DNA of 5,402 nt from Burkholderiaceae bacterium (GTDB lineage Bacteria > Pseudomonadota > Gammaproteobacteria > Burkholderiales > Burkholderiaceae_C). The stretch is from positions 1 to 5,402 of the forward strand of contig JAGOBT010000263.1 of NCBI GenBank assembly GCA_017999135.1, read 5' to 3'. The first letter of the stretch is position 1; each line of letters starts with the position of its first letter. Shown in pieces: positions 1 to 5,402 of the stretch. Under the pieces are notes generated by a model, which had not been told where the DNA came from, searched no databases, and saw nothing but the letters and a program-made list of their open reading frames with translations. The translations under genes and the position numbers were made by a program.

Positions 1-722
1 CCGACCAGCCCATCCAGAAACGCAAGCTCTACCAGGAGGTGCAGGACCGCCTGATGCAGCGCATCCAGACCGGCGAGATCGCGCCCGGCGAGCAGCTGCC
101 GCCCGAGCGCGAGCTGATGGAGGTCTACGGCGTCGGCCGCCCGGCGGTGCGCGAGGCGCTGCAGGCGCTGGAGCGCTCGGGCATCGTCGAGATCTCCCAC
201 GGCGAGCGGGCGCGGGTGGTGGTGCCCAGCGCCCACAGCCTGATCCAGCAGATCGCCGGTGGTGCGCGCCACCTGCTGCAGATGCAGCCCGAGACGCTGG
301 AGCACCTGCGGCAGGCACGCATCTTCCTGGAAGAGGGCATGGCGCGCATGGCGGCACAGCGCGCCACTGCGGCCGACGTGGCCGCGCTGCGCGCCAACAT
401 CCAGGCCCACCGCGACTCCTTGCCGCGGCTCGATGAGTTCCTGGCGCACGACATGGCCTTCCACCGTGCGCTGGCCCGCATCAGCGGCAACCCGATCTTC
501 CCGGCCATCGTCGAGGCCCTTTTCCAGTGGGCCAGCGCCGACTACCGGCCGCTGGTGCGGGCGCCGGGCGCCGAACTGCTGACGCTGGAGGAGCACAGCC
601 GGGTGGTCGATGCCATCGCCGCCGGTGACGCCGACGCGGCGGCGGCGGCAATGCGGGCCCACCTGGCGCGGTCGAATGCGCTGTACCGGCGCATCGAGGA
701 GGCGCAAGATCGCCCGTCCTGA
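1..722 (+). CDS. GntR-family (FadR subfamily, NanR-like) transcriptional regulator, 5' end missing
   Basis: This is a DNA-binding repressor or activator that presumably senses a small organic acid. The frame is open from base 3 to the TGA at 720-722 (239 residues visible). A GTG at 39 could start it, but recognisable winged-helix sequence ([16 protein letters not shown]) already precedes that codon, and the AGGAG at 34-38 abuts the GTG with no spacing, so the true start lies left of the window. Counting from base 3, residues 7-75 form the GntR winged helix, with [20 protein letters not shown] as recognition core and a wing GERARV. Both resemble E. coli NanR (recalled: [20 protein letters not shown] and GERARV). 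Residues about 95-225 form an all-helical FCD ligand domain whose expected metal ligands are visible as D150, H154, H198 and H220. No sialic-acid genes are in view, so the effector is unknown. The adjacent dehydrogenases are plausible targets. Family call is firm; the NanR name is not. Confidence 0.93.
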   Translation, partial: DQPIQKRKLYQEVQDRLMQRIQTGEIAPGEQLPPERELMEVYGVGRPAVREALQALERSGIVEISHGERARVVVPSAHSLIQQIAGGARHLLQMQPETLEHLRQARIFLEEGMARMAAQRATAADVAALRANIQAHRDSLPRLDEFLAHDMAFHRALARISGNPIFPAIVEALFQWASADYRPLVRAPGAELLTLEEHSRVVDAIAAGDADAAAAAMRAHLARSNALYRRIEEAQDRPS

Positions 723-729
723 CCTGGCC

Positions 730-1812
730 TCATCCCATCTGGCGGCAGATGGCGTCCGTCATGTCGGTGCAGCTGGCGGTGCCGCCCAGGTCGCGCGGCA
801 CCGTCTCGCCAGCGGCCAGCACCGTTTCCACCGCCCGTTCCACCCGGGTGGCGGCGGCCAGCAGGTCGGCATCGGCATGGCGTTCACCCAGCCAGCGCAG
901 CATCAGCGCGCCCGACAGGATGGTAGCCACCGGGCTGGCCAGGTTCTGGCCGGCGATGTCGGGCGCCGAGCCATGGGCGCCCTGGAACAGACCGTGGTGT
1001 TCGCCCAATTCGGCCGACGCGGCGATGCCCAGGCCACCCACCGTGCCGGCGCCCAGGTCGGACAGGATGTCGCCGAACATGTTCTCGGCCACGATCACAT
1101 CGTAGAAGTCGGGCCTCTTCAGCATGTGCACGGTGATGGCGTCGGCATAGGCATGGTCGCGCTGCACATCGGGATAGGCCGCGCCGACCTCGTTGAACAC
1201 CGCGCGGAAGAAGGCATAGCTGCGCAGGATGTTGGCCTTGTCGCAGCAGGTGACGCGGCGCTGGCCGTCGCGCGGCGCACCGCTGCGCTGGCGCGCCAGG
1301 CCGAAGGCGAAGCGCGCCACCCGTTCCACACCCTTGCGGGTGACCACCAGGGTGTCGGTGGCCAGCTCGCCGCGCAGGTTGATGCCCGCGCCGCGGCTGG
1401 CATACAGGCCTTCGGTGTTCTCGCGCACGATCACGTAGTCGATCTGGCCCGGCTGCCAGCCGCGCAGCGGCGACTGCACACCCCGGTACAGCTTGATCGG
1501 CCGCACATTGGCGAACAGGTCGAGCCGGAAGCGCAGCTGCAGGTGCAGGTCGTTGCCGACCTCGGTGCCGTCCGGGTAGGTGACGCCCGGCAGCCCGGCG
1601 GCACCGTGCAGGATGGCATGCGCGCCGCGGCAGGCGGCTTCGGTGTCGGCGGGCAGCACCGCGCCGCTGCGCACATAGTGCGCGGCACCGCCGTCCTGGG
1701 CGCTGAAGCGCAGCCTGCTGCCGCAGGCCTCGTGCAGCACGGCCACCGTGGCCTGGCAGACCTCCGGGCCGATGCCGTCGCCGTCGATGGTGGTGATGTC
1801 GTAGTGCTGCAT
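730..1812 (-). CDS. Isocitrate/isopropylmalate dehydrogenase family protein (NAD-type beta-decarboxylating dehydrogenase)
   Basis: This is a soluble enzyme predicted to oxidise and decarboxylate a (2R,3S)-type 2-hydroxyacid such as a malate derivative, tartrate, homoisocitrate or isopropylmalate. The 360-residue product has the usual family length. Visible motifs in order: GDGIGPEV (11-18); [13 protein letters not shown] with substrate arginines R94 and R104; [11 protein letters not shown] with R130 and catalytic Y137; DKAN with catalytic K192; YADA with D224; [10 protein letters not shown] with metal-binding D248 and D252; and [11 protein letters not shown] (278-288) with D285, the position that favours NAD over NADP in this family. 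The loop RENTEGLY is closer to homoisocitrate, tartrate and NAD-isocitrate enzymes than to classical LeuB (RELTGGIY, recalled), so leucine synthesis is not assumed. ATG at 1812 is chosen because the family motif [13 protein letters not shown] starts there; a GTG at 1857 would add 15 unrelated residues. The Shine-Dalgarno is weak. The gene is divergent from the hydroxyacid dehydrogenase at 1917 and convergent with the regulator. Confidence 0.92.
   Translation of the reverse strand: MQHYDITTIDGDGIGPEVCQATVAVLHEACGSRLRFSAQDGGAAHYVRSGAVLPADTEAACRGAHAILHGAAGLPGVTYPDGTEVGNDLHLQLRFRLDLFANVRPIKLYRGVQSPLRGWQPGQIDYVIVRENTEGLYASRGAGINLRGELATDTLVVTRKGVERVARFAFGLARQRSGAPRDGQRRVTCCDKANILRSYAFFRAVFNEVGAAYPDVQRDHAYADAITVHMLKRPDFYDVIVAENMFGDILSDLGAGTVGGLGIAASAELGEHHGLFQGAHGSAPDIAGQNLASPVATILSGALMLRWLGERHADADLLAAATRVERAVETVLAAGETVPRDLGGTASCTDMTDAICRQMG
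735..752. terminator. Short hairpin at convergent gene junction, possible terminator
   Basis: A perfect 7-bp inverted repeat, CCATCTG and CAGATGG, encloses a GCGG loop. It begins 12 nt after the regulator's stop codon and lies within the last codons of the convergent dehydrogenase gene. The position suits termination of the regulator transcript, but no T-run follows on either strand, so it could also be a coding-sequence coincidence. Confidence 0.3.
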
Positions 1813-1916
1813 GGCGTGTCCGGCGCAGTTGTTGTGAAGGTTTTGCCAGCCTAACACCGTATCCGGGCGGCCTGTGTCGCGGCCCGGTCCCTTCCACCTT
1901 TCAGGAGCATCTCAGC
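1813..1916. promoter_or_regulatory. Divergent intergenic region, presumed shared promoter/operator
   Basis: This 104-nt space separates two divergently transcribed dehydrogenase genes, so promoters for both should lie here. I find no convincing sigma-70 pair. The best + strand candidate is TTGTTG (1829-1834), then 17 nt, then TAACAC (1852-1857), each box matching consensus at only three positions. An imperfect dyad GGTTTT (1839-1844) and AACACC (1853-1858), matching at five of six positions, overlaps that candidate and could be an operator half-site pair. No GGTATA repeats of the E. coli NanR type are seen. That this is the regulator's target is inference from gene neighbourhood. Confidence 0.45.
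1903..1907 (+). promoter_or_regulatory. Ribosome binding site of the hydroxyacid dehydrogenase gene
   Basis: AGGAG lies 9 nt before the ATG at 1917, a good Shine-Dalgarno distance. It supports that start over downstream methionine codons. Confidence 0.75.
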
Positions 1917-2795
1917 ATGAACCTCGGCATACACATCGGCATGGTGGGCATCGGCCTCATGGGCCACGGCATCGCCACCAACCTGGTGAAACACGGCCAC
2001 GCGCTGGCGGTGCTGGAGCACCCCGGCAACCAGCCGCTGGATGGCCTGAAGGCCGCCGGCGCCCAGGCCTTCACCAGCGCTGCGGCGCTGGCCGCACGCT
2101 CGGACGTGGTGATCCTGGTGCTGACCGGGTCGCCGCAGGTGGAGGCGGTGCTCACCGGCCCCGATGGCGTGCTGCAGGGCCTGCGCCCGGGCAGCGTGGT
2201 GATCGACTGCTCCACCGCCATCCCGGCATCCACATTGCGCATGGCCGCCGCGGTGCAGGCGGCGGGCAGCCAGTTCCTCGATGCGCCGATGACGCGCACA
2301 CCCAAGGAGGCCGCCGAAGGCCGGCTGAACCTGCTGGTGGGCGGCGATGCCGACCTGCTGGCGCGCTGCCGGCCGGTGCTGCAGTGCTTTGCCGAGAACA
2401 TCAGCCATGCCGGCCCGGTGGGCGCCGGCCACAGCATGAAGCTGCTGCACAACTATGTGTCGCTGGGCATGGTCACGCTGCTGGCCGAGGCCGCCGCCTG
2501 CGCCCAGCGCAACGGCGTGGCCCTGGAGGTGTTTGCCGATGTGCTGGCCAAGGGCGGTGGCGGCGGCACTGCGCTGGAGCGGCTCAAGCCGATGCTGCTG
2601 GCCGGCGATCCGTCGGGCCTGCGCTTTTCCATCGCCAATGCCGCCAAGGACCTTGGCTACTACAACGCCATGGCGGGTGATGCCCAGGCCCAGCGCGCCG
2701 TGGCCGCCGCGGTGCTGGGCACGCTGGAGGGCGCGCTGGCCCAGGCCGCGCCGGGCGCGCTGCTGCCCGAGTTGGTGTCGCTGCTGGCGCGCTGA
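1917..2795 (+). CDS. NAD(P)-dependent beta-hydroxyacid dehydrogenase, 3-hydroxyisobutyrate dehydrogenase superfamily, YihU-like
   Basis: This is a cytosolic oxidoreductase interconverting a short 3-hydroxyacid and its semialdehyde. The 292-residue product is full length for the family. The N-terminal Rossmann fold carries GMVGIGLMGHGIATNL (residues 8-23) with the GxGxxG dinucleotide motif. The substrate loop LDAPMTRTPKEAAEG (121-135) replaces the usual DAPVSGG. The catalytic helix GHSMKLLHNYVS (171-182) holds the conserved lysine K175 and N179, and AAKDLGYY (242-249) carries the conserved K244. The RT-x-x-x-A-x-x-G loop and the K-x-x-x-N-Y-x-S helix resemble E. coli sulfolactaldehyde reductase YihU (recalled: PVGRTSANAITG and KLINNYMS) more than classical MmsB or GarR. 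A run of five glycines (213-217) follows the catalytic helix. The start is supported by AGGAG at 1903-1907. The gene is divergent from the isopropylmalate-dehydrogenase-like gene, suggesting shared control. The exact substrate is unknown. Confidence 0.92.
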   Translation: MNLGIHIGMVGIGLMGHGIATNLVKHGHALAVLEHPGNQPLDGLKAAGAQAFTSAAALAARSDVVILVLTGSPQVEAVLTGPDGVLQGLRPGSVVIDCSTAIPASTLRMAAAVQAAGSQFLDAPMTRTPKEAAEGRLNLLVGGDADLLARCRPVLQCFAENISHAGPVGAGHSMKLLHNYVSLGMVTLLAEAAACAQRNGVALEVFADVLAKGGGGGTALERLKPMLLAGDPSGLRFSIANAAKDLGYYNAMAGDAQAQRAVAAAVLGTLEGALAQAAPGALLPELVSLLAR

Positions 2796-2813
2796 GGCAG
2801 CGCCGCCGGCAGC

Positions 2814-2827
<14 letters not shown>
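2782..2827. terminator. Long imperfect hairpin over two convergent stop codons, candidate bidirectional terminator
   Basis: Bases 2782-2796 pair with 2813-2827. Of 15 positions, 13 are Watson-Crick pairs, one is G-T (2785/2824) and one is a C-C mismatch (2790/2819). The loop is 16 nt. The inner stem GCTGAG/CTCAGC contains the TGA of the + gene (2793-2795) and the TCA that is the stop of the - gene (2814-2816), so the 18-nt intergenic gap is essentially loop. No T-tract follows on either side. High-GC bacteria often lack long T-tracts, so a termination role is plausible but unproven. Confidence 0.42.
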
Positions 2828-4547
<1,720 letters not shown>

Positions 4548-4555
4548 GGTCCAGG

Positions 4556-4560
4556 TCCTT
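4556..4560 (-). promoter_or_regulatory. Ribosome binding site that fixes the amidohydrolase start
   Basis: On the minus strand, AAGGA lies 8 nt upstream of the ATG at 4547-4545. It falls inside the longer alternative frame beginning with TTG at 4568, so it favours the ATG and the 577-residue protein. Confidence 0.7.
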
Positions 4561-4641
4561 TGCTGCAACAGGGTGCGCTGCAGTCTGCGCCCGTGGCGTG
4601 GCGGACTGGCGTCGCCTCCGTGACCCCGCAGTGCAGCAAGC

Positions 4642-5253
4642 TCAGCGGGTCATCGGCAGGGCCAGGCCCATGGCCACGAACATGCCGCCGCAGGCGCGGT
4701 TGAAGCGCTTGCCCAGCCGCTGCAGCCAGCCGCGCACCCGGTGCGCCATCAGCGCCAGCGCCCATTCCACGCCGATCTCGACCACCACGAACACCGTGGC
4801 CATGATGATGAACTGCATCAGCAGGTCGCGCGCGGGGTCGATGAACTGCGGCAGGAAGGCGCCGTAGAACAGCAGCGCCTTGGGGTTGGAGATGGCCGTC
4901 AGCAGGCCCTGGCGGAACAGCGCACTGCCAGCCGCGTGCGGCGCGCCGGCATCGGCCACCAGCGTGATGGCGGGTGCCCGCCACAGCTGCACGCCCAGCC
5001 ACACCAGGTAGGCGCCGCCCAGCCACTTCAGCAGCGTCAGTGCGCTGGCCGACGCCTGCAGCAGTGCGCCGATGCCCAGCATCGACAGGCCGATCAGCAG
5101 CGTGAAGCCGGTGGCACCTCCGGCCACGGTGAACAGGGTTCGGCGGTGGCCATGCAGGGCACCGTGGGTCAGCACCAGCAGGCTGTTGGGGCCGGGCGTC
5201 AGCGACAGGCCGATGGCGGCGGCCAGATAGAGCAACCAGGTGTGCAGGGCCAT
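4642..5253 (-). CDS. LysE/RhtB-family amino-acid exporter
   Basis: This is an inner-membrane transporter predicted to export amino acids or similar small metabolites by proton-coupled efflux. The 203-residue product matches the usual family length of about 205. Near the N-terminus it has the family signature LSLTPGPNSLLVLTHG (residues 17-31 region, PGPN at 20-23). Hydrophobic segments lie around 5-30, 40-65, 70-90, 115-135, 145-170 and 185-200. The second signature, SNPKALLFYGAFLPQF (122-137), precedes the C-terminal helices. The sequence is RhtB-like rather than true LysE, but specificity (threonine, homoserine, leucine and so on) cannot be read from it. ATG at 5253 fits the family start; there is no good Shine-Dalgarno, and a strong dyad begins 13 nt upstream, which may influence translation or transcription. 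It is followed on the same strand by the amidohydrolase gene after 94 nt, so co-transcription is possible. A gene reading the other way starts at about 5353. Confidence 0.94.
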   Translation of the reverse strand: MALHTWLLYLAAAIGLSLTPGPNSLLVLTHGALHGHRRTLFTVAGGATGFTLLIGLSMLGIGALLQASASALTLLKWLGGAYLVWLGVQLWRAPAITLVADAGAPHAAGSALFRQGLLTAISNPKALLFYGAFLPQFIDPARDLLMQFIIMATVFVVVEIGVEWALALMAHRVRGWLQRLGKRFNRACGGMFVAMGLALPMTR

Positions 5254-5266
5254 GCGGCAAGTCTAT

Positions 5267-5303
5267 GCGGCCGGCCTTGTCGCAGCCGGGACAAACCGGC
5301 CGC
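5267..5303. repeat. Hyphenated inverted repeat upstream of the LysE-family gene
   Basis: The outer arms GCGGCCGG (5267-5274) and CCGGCCGC (5296-5303) are perfectly complementary. After a 2-by-1 nt internal loop, inner arms TTGTC (5277-5281) and GACAA (5290-5294) also pair perfectly around an 8-nt loop. This gives 13 bp of pairing in 37 nt, ending 13 nt before the exporter ATG. It could be a repressor operator or an RNA hairpin in the exporter leader. No T-run is present to support a terminator. Confidence 0.55.
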
Positions 5304-5329
5304 GGGGCCGGTGCCACGATGCCGGCTCC
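5304..5329. repeat. Second inverted repeat, directly abutting the first
   Basis: GGGGCCGG (5304-5311) pairs with CCGGCTCC (5322-5329) over 8 bp including one G-T pair, with a 10-nt loop. It starts at the base after the preceding dyad ends and lies 23 nt before the ATG at 5353. GGCCGG-type arms are shared with the neighbouring dyad, so alternative pairings are possible. Given the base composition, some of this could be chance. Confidence 0.4.
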
Positions 5330-5352
5330 ATCCAGCCACCGAGACCCTGCCC

Positions 5353-5402
5353 ATGGCCTTGCCCGATGGCCTGATCGTGATTGCCAAGCGCGAATGCCCC
5401 AC
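5353..5402 (+). CDS. 5' end of an unidentified gene, possibly a thioredoxin-fold protein, cut by the right edge
   Basis: An ATG at 5353 opens a frame that stays open to the window end and reads MALPDGLIVIAKRECP in 16 codons. Third codon positions are mostly G or C, as in neighbouring genes, and the short hydrophobic strand LIVIA followed by KRECP resembles the first beta-strand leading into a CxxC active site of thioredoxin-like proteins. The next codon begins AC, consistent with threonine and a possible CPTC motif, but the second cysteine is beyond the window, so this is a guess. There is no clear Shine-Dalgarno. The gene would be divergent from the exporter, with 99 nt between the starts. 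Confidence 0.5.
   Translation, partial: MALPDGLIVIAKRECP

Noticed and set aside
34..41. AGGAG immediately followed by GTG at 39 as a start for the regulator
   Set aside because: There is no spacer between the two, and conserved winged-helix sequence continues upstream in the same frame to the window edge.
730..1812. Calling this gene leuB (3-isopropylmalate dehydrogenase)
   Set aside because: The active-site loop RENTEGLY differs from LeuB, and no leuC or leuD is adjacent; only the family is supported.
610..1854. A 414-codon open frame on + running antisense through the isopropylmalate-dehydrogenase-like gene
   Set aside because: It lacks any recognisable domain and is low-complexity in alanine, glycine, valine, histidine and glutamine. 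The opposite strand encodes an unmistakable enzyme with all its catalytic motifs. Long spurious frames are expected at this GC content.
4560..4639. Separated 8-bp inverted repeat TTGCTGCA (4560-4567) and TGCAGCAA (4632-4639) between the exporter and the amidohydrolase
   Set aside because: The arms are 64 nt apart, made of the very common GCTGCA word, and one overlaps the amidohydrolase ribosome binding site region; chance is the simplest explanation.
5199..5402. Minus-strand frame running off the right edge
   Set aside because: It overlaps the exporter start out of frame and is opposite the better right-edge + frame. Its translation resembles no protein family, though with the edge so close this is less certain than the others.

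Overview
The window is very GC-rich double-stranded bacterial DNA. Codon third positions are almost all G or C, intergenic gaps are short, and no RNA genes, insertion sequences or CRISPR arrays are visible. Base composition, protein style and gene types suggest a beta-proteobacterium of the order Burkholderiales (Comamonadaceae/Rubrivivax/Leptothrix-like). This is inferred from general character, not from a marker gene. It looks like an ordinary chromosomal catabolic neighbourhood rather than a mobile or defence island.

Layout, left to right: (1) a GntR/FadR-family regulator on +, cut by the left edge, whose DNA-binding half resembles the sialic-acid regulator NanR; (2) convergent to it after 7 nt, an NAD-type isocitrate/isopropylmalate dehydrogenase family enzyme on -; (3) a 104-nt divergent intergenic region; (4) a beta-hydroxyacid dehydrogenase (3-hydroxyisobutyrate dehydrogenase superfamily, closest in motif to the sulfolactaldehyde reductase YihU) on +; (5) convergent to it after 18 nt, a 577-residue amidohydrolase of the N-acyl-D-amino-acid deacylase family on -; (6) upstream of that on the same strand, a LysE/RhtB amino-acid exporter; (7) a 99-nt divergent region with two adjacent inverted repeats; (8) the first 16 codons of another + gene, cut by the right edge.

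Functional picture (inference): the regulator and two dehydrogenases resemble a hydroxyacid catabolic module in which the shared 1813-1916 region drives both dehydrogenases divergently and could be the regulator's target. The amidohydrolase could release an amino or hydroxy acid from an N-acylated precursor, and the LysE-type exporter could expel excess amino acid. The alternating strands mean these are not one operon, so the link is only neighbourhood. No member's substrate can be fixed from sequence alone.

The main non-coding observations are dyad symmetries: a hairpin at each convergent gene end (735-752 and 2782-2827, the second containing both stop codons) and a tandem pair of GC-rich hairpins (5267-5329) between the exporter and the right-hand gene. 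I found no clearly undescribed biological system. The best leads are the unusual active-site residues of the YihU-like reductase and the amidohydrolase, and the structured leader region near the exporter.
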